Source: Armatimonadota bacterium
Lineage (GTDB): Bacteria > Sysuimicrobiota > Sysuimicrobiia > Sysuimicrobiales > Kaftiobacteriaceae
Length of the DNA: 28,894 nucleotides
NCBI GenBank assembly: GCA_020028535.1
Contig: JAIBHM010000010.1
Coordinates: 1-28,894, forward strand
Direction: 5' to 3'
In this document: in pieces, positions 1 to 7,342 of the stretch
Layout: each line of letters opens with the position of its first letter
Position numbering within the stretch: the stretch's first letter is position 1
Program-made: the position numbers and the translations under genes
The notes under the pieces: generated by a model
Seen by the model: the letters and a program-made list of their open reading frames with translations, nothing else
Told to the model about the DNA's origin: nothing
The model's database searches: none

Positions 1-284
1 TCCACCAGGAGGTTGGTGATGCCGAGGCCCGCCGCTGCGGCCAGGAGATGCTCCACCGTCCGCACTGACGCGCTGCCCGCCCCGAGGGTGATTCCTCGAT
101 GCGTCCCCGTCACGTTGTGAAGGGAAGCACGCATGGGCGAGGCGGGGTGATCCGGACGCACAAAGACGATGCCCTCGTCCAACGACGCAGGACGGCACGT
201 GATCTCGGTCCGGGCGCCGGTATGGATGCCGGTTCCGCTCACTGAGACCGCCCGGCGGATCGTGCGTTGTGGCACGGAACTCAC
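1..284 (-). CDS. lpxC: UDP-3-O-acyl-N-acetylglucosamine deacetylase LpxC, N-terminal part
   Basis: LpxC is the zinc-dependent deacetylase of the first committed step of lipid A synthesis, in the cytoplasm. Only the first 94 codons lie in the window; the rest runs off the left edge. The reading starts with GTG and gives QRTIRRAVSVSGTGIHTG, the usual LpxC opening. Later comes VRTVEHLLAAAAGLGI, whose histidine (residue 79) corresponds to the first zinc ligand of the family, His79 in E. coli. The GTG overlaps the lpxD stop by four bases (GTGA on the minus strand), so the two genes are probably translationally coupled. The other zinc ligands and the catalytic region lie outside the window, so completeness cannot be judged. 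Confidence 0.93.
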   Translation of the reverse strand, partial: MSSVPQRTIRRAVSVSGTGIHTGARTEITCRPASLDEGIVFVRPDHPASPMRASLHNVTGTHRGITLGAGSASVRTVEHLLAAAAGLGITNLLV

Positions 285-1276
285 GCCCGCTTGCGGCCCC
301 CGCGCTTCTCCAGTAACTCGGTCAGGCGGCCGAGCGAGGCCTGAATCTTGAGCTGTTCCCGATGGGGCCGCGCGGGCTGTCCGGAGACGACGGCTCCCGC
401 GGGGACGTCCCGGGTCACCAGCGCCTTCGCCAGGACGACCGCCCCGTCTCCCACGCTGACGTGATCAACGATTCCGACGTGGCCGCTGAGCATGACGTCT
501 GTGCCGATGACCGCGCTGCCCGAGATCCCGGATTGCGCGACGATGATCGTGCGCGGCCCGATACGCACATTGTGGCCAATTTGCACCAGATTGTCGATCT
601 TGGTTCCCGCGCCGATGCGGGTCTCGCCCAGGGTGGCCCGGTCGATCGCCGTGTTGGCGCCCACCTCCACGTCGTCCTCGATCACTACCGTCCCCACCTG
701 CGGGATCTTCACCTGCGTGGGGCCGTCGCGCACGAATCCGAAGCCATCGGCGCCCACCACCACACCGCTGTGGAGGATGACCCTGGCTCCGATCGCGCAT
801 CCATCGTAGATCGTCACGCGCGGGTAAAGGACGGATTGATCACCGATGCGCACCCCCCGGCCGATCACGCAGCCCGCGTACACAACCACTCGGTCGCCGA
901 GCCGGCAATCCTCCCCGAGCACCGCATACGCCCCGAGACTCACTCCGGAGCCGAGATGCGTGCCTTCGCCGATCACCGCAGTGGAGTGAGTTCCCACGGG
1001 CGGCGGCGGAGCGGGATGGAGCGCAGTGATAAGGCGCGCGAGCCCAAGCCGCACGTCTTTTGCGCGGAGGAATGGCAGACGCGATGAGGAGAGTGTTTCA
1101 GGAAGCAGCAGGGCGGAGGCGCCGCTGCCCTCCGCCCGTTCAAGGCCCCGGGCCTCGGCCACCATGACGATGGCGCCGGGCCCGGCGCGGTGCGACTCCG
1201 CCACGCGGACGATCTCGACGTCGGCGGTCCCCACCGCTTCGGCCCCGATGGCGGCGGCGAGCGCGCGGAGTTTCAT
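281..1276 (-). CDS. lpxD: UDP-3-O-acylglucosamine N-acyltransferase LpxD
   Basis: LpxD transfers an acyl chain from acyl-ACP to the 2-amino group of UDP-3-O-acylglucosamine, the step after LpxC. The 331 residues are close to the usual family length. An N-terminal uridine-binding domain (about 1-95) is followed by a left-handed beta-helix of hexapeptide repeats (about 97-285) and a short C-terminal helix. Diagnostic motifs are GADGFGF (175-181), the VGANTAIDRATLGET stretch (205-219) and IGHN, whose His235 matches the proposed catalytic base. His266 in SGHVG matches the second conserved histidine. The ATG lies 14 bases downstream of the stop of a Skp-like lipoprotein gene, and lpxC overlaps its end, so it sits inside one operon. 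No strong ribosome binding site is visible. Confidence 0.96.
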   Translation of the reverse strand: MKLRALAAAIGAEAVGTADVEIVRVAESHRAGPGAIVMVAEARGLERAEGSGASALLLPETLSSSRLPFLRAKDVRLGLARLITALHPAPPPPVGTHSTAVIGEGTHLGSGVSLGAYAVLGEDCRLGDRVVVYAGCVIGRGVRIGDQSVLYPRVTIYDGCAIGARVILHSGVVVGADGFGFVRDGPTQVKIPQVGTVVIEDDVEVGANTAIDRATLGETRIGAGTKIDNLVQIGHNVRIGPRTIIVAQSGISGSAVIGTDVMLSGHVGIVDHVSVGDGAVVLAKALVTRDVPAGAVVSGQPARPHREQLKIQASLGRLTELLEKRGGRKRA

Positions 1277-1289
1277 GAGATCGCCCGCG

Positions 1290-1727
1290 CTATTTTAGTC
1301 GTGCGATGACCAGCTCGGTAATGTCGGTTCCCCCGACTCGGGCCGATTCTTTGACCAGGACCACCCGGAGCCGCTGCTCCTTCGCGACTTCCGCGACGGT
1401 CGCGCGGATGCGGTCATTCAGCTTGGTTTCCAGGGATTGCTTCATCTCAGCGAGATCCCGCAGATAAGCCTGCCGGCGCGCTTCCAAATCCTCGGCGGTG
1501 AGCTGAGCGCTGAGCAGGCGCAGATCGGTCGCCATCGCCTTCTCCCGCTCGTCGAGCTGCCGCTGGTATGACAGCGCCAGCACGCTTTCGTTGAGGATCC
1601 GCCGCGACTCCACCACTCCGACCCGCGGGCCCGCGCATCCCGAGACGAGCAGCGAGAGGGTCAGAGCGGCGATCAGGAGCATGCCGTAGCGCCACGGACT
1701 CCGACGGTTGCTCCCCGATCGCCTCAT
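1290..1727 (-). CDS. Skp/OmpH-like lipoprotein (short)
   Basis: A 145-residue protein of the OmpH/Skp family, periplasmic holdases for unfolded outer-membrane proteins. A basic N-terminus and hydrophobic stretch lead to a lipobox, LLVSGC, with Cys31 as the predicted lipidated residue, so it should be membrane-anchored rather than soluble like classical Skp. After the anchor, VGVVESRRIL matches the first Skp strand. A helical, charged middle (about 53-120) follows, and the family-like C-terminal strand VVLVKESARVGGTDITELVIARL closes it in shortened form. Its ATG overlaps the stop of the upstream lipoprotein gene by four bases (ATGA). It is the last and shortest of three tandem paralogues. Membership is clear from pattern; the client is unknown. 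Confidence 0.8.
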   Translation of the reverse strand: MRRSGSNRRSPWRYGMLLIAALTLSLLVSGCAGPRVGVVESRRILNESVLALSYQRQLDEREKAMATDLRLLSAQLTAEDLEARRQAYLRDLAEMKQSLETKLNDRIRATVAEVAKEQRLRVVLVKESARVGGTDITELVIARLK

Positions 1728-2875
1728 CGGCGAATCTTCCTGATCACGTCGGCGGTGAGATCGATCAACCCACGGCTGCTGACATGGCGCGTGAGCACCA
1801 CATCCACCTGCTGCGCCTGGGCGATCGTTGCCACTTCAATCTTTACCTCCGCCAGAATCGATTCTTCCAGCCGCGCCCGCTGCTCCTGGAGCGACATCAG
1901 CTGCGCGCGCAATTGCGCTGTTCGCTGGTCGACCTCGCGGATGTAGGCGGCCTGCCGGCCCCGCAGTTGCGCTTCCGCTGCGGCGATCAGCTGCTTCCGC
2001 CGCTGCTCGAGCTGCTCGGTGAACTGGCGCTGCTTTGAGGATGCTTCGCGCGCCATCTCGGATTCGATTTCCCGCCTCTTTGATTCGACCATGCCCTGGC
2101 CTTCCGCCGTCAGGGCGTCCTGCTGCGCTTTCAGCGCCGCGTTGACTTCCGCTTCTTTGGCCTTCTGGAACCCCTGGAACTTGCGCTCGATCTCCTCGCC
2201 TTCGGCCCGTATTCGTTCCTCGCGCTCCTGCTGCAACGCCTGGAGCTGGCGTAGCACCTGCCGCCCCTCTTCCTCGGAGCGCAGCCCGGCGACTTCCGCG
2301 CGCAGGCGCAGGTTGAGCATAGGGTAACGGTATTCGGCCATGATCTCTGCTTCCGCCGCCCGCAGCTGTGCGCGGAGCTCGTCCTTGTAGACATCGATAG
2401 CCTTGCGCGCTTCGTCTTCCATCTGGGCACGTATGGCGGTGAACTTGGCCTCCTGGGACTTCTTCACGTCGGCGGCGTAGGTCTCCAGCGCGATACGCCG
2501 GTCTTCCCTCAGCGCGTTGACCTCTTCCTCGAACGAGGCCTTCAAACGGCGCGCCTCCTCATCCAGGGCGCGGGACACGTCAGTTTCCGGAGGGGGAGGC
2601 GGGGGCGGGACCAGCGCGAGCGCGGTCTCTGCCTGAGCGACCCGCGTGTTGAGACCATCGAGCTCTTTCCAGCGCGGATGGGCCTTCGCCACCGCCTGGA
2701 CATCGACGACTCCGATCCGGGCTGAAGCGGGGATCGCGGACGGCGCCGACGACGGCGAGACCTGCGCGGAAGGGCGGGACCGGCACCCAACCGCTAGCAC
2801 GGCCATCATGGCAAGGGTGGCGGCCAAAACGATCGTGGTCTGGACTGCGGGCCGTCCGCTCGTGGCGGCGAACAT
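1724..2875 (-). CDS. Long coiled-coil OmpH/Skp-like lipoprotein
   Basis: A 383-residue relative of Skp, more than twice the usual length. The chosen ATG lies two bases after the upstream ompH stop; the same frame stays open further upstream, but only as antisense-type sequence over that gene. A hydrophobic segment (about 14-29) ends in VLAVGC, a slightly degenerate lipobox with Cys31. A short low-complexity linker follows, then IGVVDVQAVAKAHPRW, typical of the Skp first strand and helix. A proline run (PPPPPPP) precedes about 250 residues of highly charged, Glu/Arg/Gln/Ala-rich helix expected to form a coiled coil. The C-terminus returns to the Skp strand (VDVVLTRHV...LIDLTADVI). It may be an extended, anchored chaperone or a periplasm-spanning tether; that is inference. 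Confidence 0.75.
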   Translation of the reverse strand: MFAATSGRPAVQTTIVLAATLAMMAVLAVGCRSRPSAQVSPSSAPSAIPASARIGVVDVQAVAKAHPRWKELDGLNTRVAQAETALALVPPPPPPPETDVSRALDEEARRLKASFEEEVNALREDRRIALETYAADVKKSQEAKFTAIRAQMEDEARKAIDVYKDELRAQLRAAEAEIMAEYRYPMLNLRLRAEVAGLRSEEEGRQVLRQLQALQQEREERIRAEGEEIERKFQGFQKAKEAEVNAALKAQQDALTAEGQGMVESKRREIESEMAREASSKQRQFTEQLEQRRKQLIAAAEAQLRGRQAAYIREVDQRTAQLRAQLMSLQEQRARLEESILAEVKIEVATIAQAQQVDVVLTRHVSSRGLIDLTADVIRKIRR

Positions 2876-2877
2876 CG

Positions 2878-3339
2878 CTATTTCTGGGCGATCTGGGCGA
2901 TGACCGCGTCGGTGAGGTCCGTACCGCCGTAGAGCACCACCGTGCGATCCAGCACGATGCTCATGCCCTGATCCGCCGCGACTTTCTCTACGGCCTGCCG
3001 GACCTCTTTGTCGAGTCCGCTGAAGAGTTCTTCGCGCTTTTGGAGGAACTGTTGCTGGAGCTGGCGATCGAGTTCCTGGCGCTGCACCGCGCTCATCCCC
3101 CGGCTGCGCTGCTGAAACTCCCGCTGCTTCGCCTGGAAGAACTCCTGCAGCGCCTTCTCGCTTGCCGCACGCCGCGGATGGCTGTCCACCGCCTTTTGCA
3201 TGTCGACATAGCCGATGGAGAATGACTGGCCCAGCGCCGGGGCCCCGGCCCACAGGCCGAGAATGACGACCAGCGCGATGACGACTCCCCCGGCCGTCGC
3301 CAGCCACACCGGCGCGATTTGCTTCCCACGAATTTGCAT
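2878..3339 (-). CDS. OmpH/Skp family periplasmic chaperone
   Basis: A 153-residue periplasmic protein of OmpH/Skp type, expected to hold outer-membrane proteins on the way to BamA. The start is set by a strong ribosome binding site (GGGGAGGT, complementary to 3344-3351) before the ATG at 3339; an ATG-less extension to 3372 is possible but unsupported. A signal peptide (about 1-38) has the hydrophobic core VVIALVVILGLWAG and a probable cleavage after PALG. The mature part begins with SIGYVDMQKAVDSHP, then a helical Gln/Arg/Glu-rich region, and ends in IVLDRTVVLYGGTDLTDAVI, the family's closing strands. No lipobox, unlike its two downstream paralogues, so it should be soluble. It heads the set ompH, two lipoproteins, lpxD, lpxC. 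Confidence 0.88.
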   Translation of the reverse strand: MQIRGKQIAPVWLATAGGVVIALVVILGLWAGAPALGQSFSIGYVDMQKAVDSHPRRAASEKALQEFFQAKQREFQQRSRGMSAVQRQELDRQLQQQFLQKREELFSGLDKEVRQAVEKVAADQGMSIVLDRTVVLYGGTDLTDAVIAQIAQK

Positions 3340-3387
3340 TACGACCTCCCCGTGCGCCCAGACGCGGCGCACACTTCTCCATTCTAC

Positions 3388-3433
3388 TTGACGCAGTCAA
3401 CTCGCCCTGGTTCCCTGATTTCCCCGATTCCCC
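3388..3433 (-). promoter_or_regulatory. Palindrome and G-rich tract upstream of ompH
   Basis: In the 103-base gap before ompH, the minus strand carries TTGACTGCGTCAA (3388-3400), a perfect TTGAC-N3-GTCAA palindrome whose first six bases resemble a -35 hexamer. No convincing -10 box sits 16-18 bases downstream. Just upstream, four G runs (complementary to C runs at 3405-3407, 3413-3415, 3422-3425 and 3430-3433) have loops of 5, 6 and 4 bases and meet the usual G-quadruplex pattern. This suggests a separate control point for ompH to lpxC. Function is inferred only. Confidence 0.35.
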
Positions 3434-3442
3434 AATGCTTTC

Positions 3443-4738
3443 CTACAGGTTGCTGACCAGGCGCAGCCACCAGCTGGCACGGGACGTGGCGATCAATTCA
3501 CCGGAGAGGAACTCGTTGAACCGGTAGGTGAAGGCGCCCTCGTACGACTGCGTGCTGAGATTCCACGACGCCCGCACACCGGTATCCAGCCCCGCCCGCA
3601 CCGTCAGCCACGCGGTAGTCTCCCGCGCCACGATGGCGTACGCTGCCCCGACCGTGGTGCTGGGCGAGGCGGCGATTTGCATACCCACGGACCAGTCCAG
3701 TGACAGTGGAGTCGGAACCAGCCGCAGCTCCAGGAAGGCTTCTGTGTTCGGTGCGCTGAGACGGCCGAGATGACCGATCACCGCGGGCCCCGGCGCCTGC
3801 GCGCCGATATTCAGGTGAGCCTCGACCCGCCCCCGGTACAGCACCGAATCCGCTACGACGGTGACATAGGTTGTCTCGCCGACGTCCAGGGCCGGGGTGG
3901 CGATGATACGGTATTGTCGTGCCGGCGGGTAGGCGGCGAGGTCTTCCTTAATGAGTGCTTCAATCGCGGCGTGGTGGGCCTGGGCGAACGCCACGGGCAG
4001 CCCGCGGAGCGGCTCCGCCATGGATGCCACGGCGGGACCGTGCTGGTCCAGTAGCATTGTGGGGATGGACGACGATCGGAACCGCACGCCGATGTTGCGA
4101 ATGACCCGCGTGTCCCTCGGCAGCAGCGCGACCTCGGCCTGGGCGATTTCTGCCCGGACCCGCGCACGAACAGCCGCTGTGAATCCGGGCAGCGCCCGCT
4201 CCACCGCCTCCCGCGACTGCGCTTCGAGGATGGGTTCGGCCCATGCCATTGCAGCCTGCGGAAGCCCGACATACAGCGCACGGATTTCGGGCCCGGCAGA
4301 TTGTTGCAACGTCCCTCCGACCATCGTGTGCAGGCGTGGATGAACCGCACGTACGTCAGCGGCAATTTCCACCTGGCGGATGAGCTGACCGACCGGCTGC
4401 AGGCGTACGACGACTTGAGAGATCACCCCGACCTGGACGGAAGCCGAGGTGACGGCGTACCCGGTGGCGACCCGGTCCACGACGCTGGCGATCGTCTCGC
4501 CAAGGCGGGGCTGCAGGGTGATCAACTGATCCAGCGGCCGTCCCGTCAGCAAGCGTTCGATGACCACCTGCACTGTGGCCCGCAGGCGCTCTCGGATGAC
4601 GGCGTGCGGGGGAGGACCGTCTATATTGACCTCGAGCTCGATGCGCTGGACGGTCGCCTGCCCGAACGCCGGGCCCGAGAGGGCGAGCGCGGCGGCGATG
4701 GAGAGCGAAGCAGCAAGCTGAAGATACTGCATGTTCAC
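3443..4738 (-). CDS. Uncharacterised exported protein encoded directly after bamA
   Basis: I do not recognise this family. About 431 residues. A signal peptide with core LAASLSIAAALALSG and probable cleavage after PAFG sends it across the inner membrane. The middle (about 30-250) is mixed alpha/beta with many short Val/Ile/Arg strands. The last 150 residues alternate polar and hydrophobic residues with many aromatic ends, suggesting membrane or surface beta-hairpins. It finishes in WWLRLVSNL rather than the terminal Phe or Trp of classical barrels. The GTG at 4738 is preferred because GGTGGA lies 10 bases upstream; GTG at 4756 and ATG at 4732 are alternatives. It begins within about 20 bases of the bamA stop, so it is co-transcribed and probably works in outer-membrane assembly; that role is inferred from position alone. 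Confidence 0.7.
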   Translation of the reverse strand: MNMQYLQLAASLSIAAALALSGPAFGQATVQRIELEVNIDGPPPHAVIRERLRATVQVVIERLLTGRPLDQLITLQPRLGETIASVVDRVATGYAVTSASVQVGVISQVVVRLQPVGQLIRQVEIAADVRAVHPRLHTMVGGTLQQSAGPEIRALYVGLPQAAMAWAEPILEAQSREAVERALPGFTAAVRARVRAEIAQAEVALLPRDTRVIRNIGVRFRSSSIPTMLLDQHGPAVASMAEPLRGLPVAFAQAHHAAIEALIKEDLAAYPPARQYRIIATPALDVGETTYVTVVADSVLYRGRVEAHLNIGAQAPGPAVIGHLGRLSAPNTEAFLELRLVPTPLSLDWSVGMQIAASPSTTVGAAYAIVARETTAWLTVRAGLDTGVRASWNLSTQSYEGAFTYRFNEFLSGELIATSRASWWLRLVSNL

Positions 4739-4759
4739 ACGCGGCCGATCCACCACACG

Positions 4760-6604
4760 TTAGAAGGGTGAGCCGAGAGAGATCCAGGTCTGACGGCCTT
4801 CTGGACCGAATGCCAGGTCGATCCGGATGGGGCCGACAGGGGTCCCGATGGCGACTCCCACACCGTACCCGGTCTTCATGTTGGTAAATTGCAGCGGCGC
4901 GTTCCCGGCATCCGCGAACACGATGCCCTGCAGCTCGCCGAGCGCCTTGATGATCGTCCCCAGGGAGAAGCGGTACTCGGCGTTCAGAACGAACATGCTG
5001 TTGTCACGGAACCGGCCCGTCGCATATGAGCGAACGGTGCTCGATCCGCCCAGCAGGAACTGCTCCTGCGCCGGCAGCGTGCCCGAGGCGGACCCGATGA
5101 ACACGCGTCCGACGAATGCGCCGTTCCGCCCGGCAGGGAACAGCTGCTGGTAATCGAGGACGTACTTGTTGAATCCGAAGTCGCTTCCCATAGGCCGCAG
5201 GGCAAACTCTGCGCTCACGCCGAAACTGCTGCCCCGCGTCGGGCGCAGCCGGTCGTTGCGCGTATCCCTGGTGGCCGAGAACAGCAGGCTCACCACACGA
5301 CCGGGCGTGAGCAGGATGGCCGACGGGGGGACGATCGCGCCCGAGGACAGGGGCAGCAGGATGATCTCGGTTCGCTCGCTCTTCAGCCGCAGCAATCCAT
5401 TTGTGACAGGATCGAGGGGCCGGCCCAGCGACAGCGTGGAACCGGCGCGTTGCAGCTCGAATCGCGAGGTGGGGTCCGGCCCACCGCCACTGAACTCTTG
5501 TTCCACCGTCGCCCTGGAGAAGAGGCTCAGATCCAGCGACGTGCGCAGGGAATCGAGGAAAGGATCCGTGAAGTTGATCTCGTAGTTCGTCCGCGCCGCG
5601 GTCGCCAGCCCGGTCTGCACGTTGCGTTCCGCGCGCACGGCGAACGTCTGCCCCAGGCCCCTCCAGTTCCGGTCGCGGTACTCGATGAACCCGAGCAGCC
5701 CCTCGGCGGAGCTGTACCCTAGCCCGCCGCCGACGGAGCCGGTGCGTCCCTCCACGACCTCGATGACCACGACGGCGGTGTCGGGATCGGTCCCCGGCTC
5801 CGGCCGCGCGCGGATCGTCTCGAACAGGCCGGTGTCGAACAACCGCTGCAGGTCCCGGTTGAGAGCCGGGACGTTAAAGATCGCGCCTCTGCGCGTCTCC
5901 TGGATATAGCGCAGCGCCGTGCTCTGCCGGGTCTTTCGCAGGCCCTGGAACCGCAGGACCTCAATGGTCCCCTCTGCGATACGCAGCCGCAGGCGGGCCT
6001 GATCGGGCGCGCCCTCCAGGGGCACAATCGCGGTGTCCACGACCCGGGCCAGAACATAGCCCCTATCCTCGTACATCTTCTGAATCGCCCGCGTGCCCTC
6101 GCGCATCCGGATGATGTTCAGCACTTCACCCGGGGGCACACCAAGCGCTCGCCGGATCTCCTCGGCAGAGATCACGGTATGGCCCTCCACGACCACTTCG
6201 GTGACGACCGGGTTCTCAAGGACGACGAAGACTACGCGCAGACCGGCCGCCTCGACTTCGGTCCGCGCCGTGACATCCGCGAACACGCCCAGCTCGTTGA
6301 TGGCGCGGATGTCCTCGCGGATCTTCTCTTCGGAAAAGGGCTCGCCCACCTTCGTGCGGGTGACGGCGGCAAGGATCTGCTCGGTCGGAATGCGCTGGTT
6401 GCCGCGCACTGCGATCGCCACGACGGGTCGCTGTTCCTGGGCCGGGGGCGGCGGAGCGGGCTGTTGCGGCGACGGGGGCTGCTGCGCGGGCGGTTGGGCC
6501 GGTGCGACCGGCGGCTGGGTTTGGGCTGCGCCGCGAACGGGAAGCACCAGCAGACTGGCTATCACGATCGCGGTCAGGACAGGACGCAGAGACCTGACAA
6601 TCAA
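4760..6604 (-). CDS. bamA: Outer-membrane beta-barrel assembly protein BamA
   Basis: BamA inserts beta-barrel proteins into the outer membrane. This 614-residue version has a signal peptide (about 1-28) and a Pro/Gln/Ala linker (about 29-57). About three POTRA domains follow (roughly 60-290), recognisable by AIAVRGNQRIPTEQI, VTEVVVEGHTVISAEEI and IEVLRFQGLRKTRQ; E. coli has five. The Omp85 barrel fills the rest, with GGGLGYSS at its start, a loop-6 motif reading TVRSYATGRF where VRGY or VRGF is usual, and a terminal phenylalanine. The start codon is TTG, placed by a consensus ribosome binding site six bases upstream. It follows a small membrane-protein gene by 35 bases and precedes an unknown exported protein. 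Confidence 0.95.
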   Translation of the reverse strand: MIVRSLRPVLTAIVIASLLVLPVRGAAQTQPPVAPAQPPAQQPPSPQQPAPPPPAQEQRPVVAIAVRGNQRIPTEQILAAVTRTKVGEPFSEEKIREDIRAINELGVFADVTARTEVEAAGLRVVFVVLENPVVTEVVVEGHTVISAEEIRRALGVPPGEVLNIIRMREGTRAIQKMYEDRGYVLARVVDTAIVPLEGAPDQARLRLRIAEGTIEVLRFQGLRKTRQSTALRYIQETRRGAIFNVPALNRDLQRLFDTGLFETIRARPEPGTDPDTAVVVIEVVEGRTGSVGGGLGYSSAEGLLGFIEYRDRNWRGLGQTFAVRAERNVQTGLATAARTNYEINFTDPFLDSLRTSLDLSLFSRATVEQEFSGGGPDPTSRFELQRAGSTLSLGRPLDPVTNGLLRLKSERTEIILLPLSSGAIVPPSAILLTPGRVVSLLFSATRDTRNDRLRPTRGSSFGVSAEFALRPMGSDFGFNKYVLDYQQLFPAGRNGAFVGRVFIGSASGTLPAQEQFLLGGSSTVRSYATGRFRDNSMFVLNAEYRFSLGTIIKALGELQGIVFADAGNAPLQFTNMKTGYGVGVAIGTPVGPIRIDLAFGPEGRQTWISLGSPF

Positions 6605-6610
6605 GAGAAA

Positions 6611-6616
6611 CCTCCT
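6611..6616 (-). promoter_or_regulatory. Ribosome binding site fixing the TTG start of bamA
   Basis: The minus strand reads AGGAGG, complementary to cctcct here, followed by six bases (TTTCTC) and then TTG. Spacing and consensus are ideal, so the rare TTG start is well supported. Confidence 0.8.
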
Positions 6617-6639
6617 GGAATCCTACGCGGAAGGTCGTT

Positions 6640-7296
6640 CTACGGTGGTGGCGTTGAATCGCGCAGCACACGCTCCGCGGCCAGCACGAGGTCGATCAGA
6701 TCCCCGGCCGAGAGCTGGGGCACCGCCGGTTGAACCGCCTGGATCGTGGGAACCGGCGGCATGACCGGCGTGGGCTGCGCCGTACTCATCTGCCCAGGCG
6801 ACTGGGCAGGGGCTTTCCTGGATACCGGCGCGGGTTGTATCGCCGGAGGGCGCAGCGAAGGCGACGGCGCCAATACCTCACGGACCGCGGCCGGAGAGTT
6901 CGTGCGAGGGACGGCGACAATGGGGGACGCCGGTGAGACTGGGGAGAGCAGATCCAGCAACGTGCCCACCCGAGGGGATAGGAAGACAATTGGCGGCGCA
7001 TGATCAACGGTGGCGGCATCGCTGCTGGGATCGCCCGCCGGCCACACCGCGGACAGCGCGATGAGCGCGGCGATCGCTGCCACCGCACGGGCCACCGTGG
7101 ATCGCATGATCCTGGGACGCGGGGGCCGGGCACCGGCCTCCTCGAGCGCATGGTGGACCTCAGCGTCCGCCAGGACGAGGGTCAGAATACCTCGCGTGAG
7201 ATTCCCCGCGACGACCTGGCCTCTCGCCCGTTCCAGCCAGCGCTCAGCAAATCCGATGCGGGCGACGACTTGCTTGCCCGCGTGTTCAGCGGTCAT
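6640..7296 (-). CDS. Small one-helix membrane protein next to a sigma factor (unknown; possible anti-sigma)
   Basis: No family recognised. The start is set by GGGGAGGA five bases before the ATG at 7296; longer readings would run back into the sigma gene. The 218 residues comprise a helical cytoplasmic N-terminus of about 60 residues (with RWLERARGQVVAGNLTRGIL), one transmembrane segment (about 68-86, AVAAIAALIALSAVW), then a Pro/Ala/Ser/Val-rich, low-complexity outer part ending in a short helix (AGDLIDLVLAAERVL). The gene lies 46 bases after the sigma gene and 35 bases before bamA. A cytoplasmic head, single membrane pass and periplasmic tail encoded after a sigma gene is the usual arrangement of membrane anti-sigma factors. 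No zinc-binding anti-sigma motif is seen, so that role is only a hypothesis. Confidence 0.65.
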   Translation of the reverse strand: MTAEHAGKQVVARIGFAERWLERARGQVVAGNLTRGILTLVLADAEVHHALEEAGARPPRPRIMRSTVARAVAAIAALIALSAVWPAGDPSSDAATVDHAPPIVFLSPRVGTLLDLLSPVSPASPIVAVPRTNSPAAVREVLAPSPSLRPPAIQPAPVSRKAPAQSPGQMSTAQPTPVMPPVPTIQAVQPAVPQLSAGDLIDLVLAAERVLRDSTPPP

Positions 7297-7342
7297 GCCG
7301 GTCCTCCCCTGTCCGTCTGCAGCCTGTGGAGTGCCCGTGCCA

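Noticed and set aside
2876..3400. N-terminal extension of the long Skp-like lipoprotein
   Set aside because: It overlaps the upstream ompH in another frame, and the ATG at 2875 right after the ompH stop leads straight into a signal sequence.
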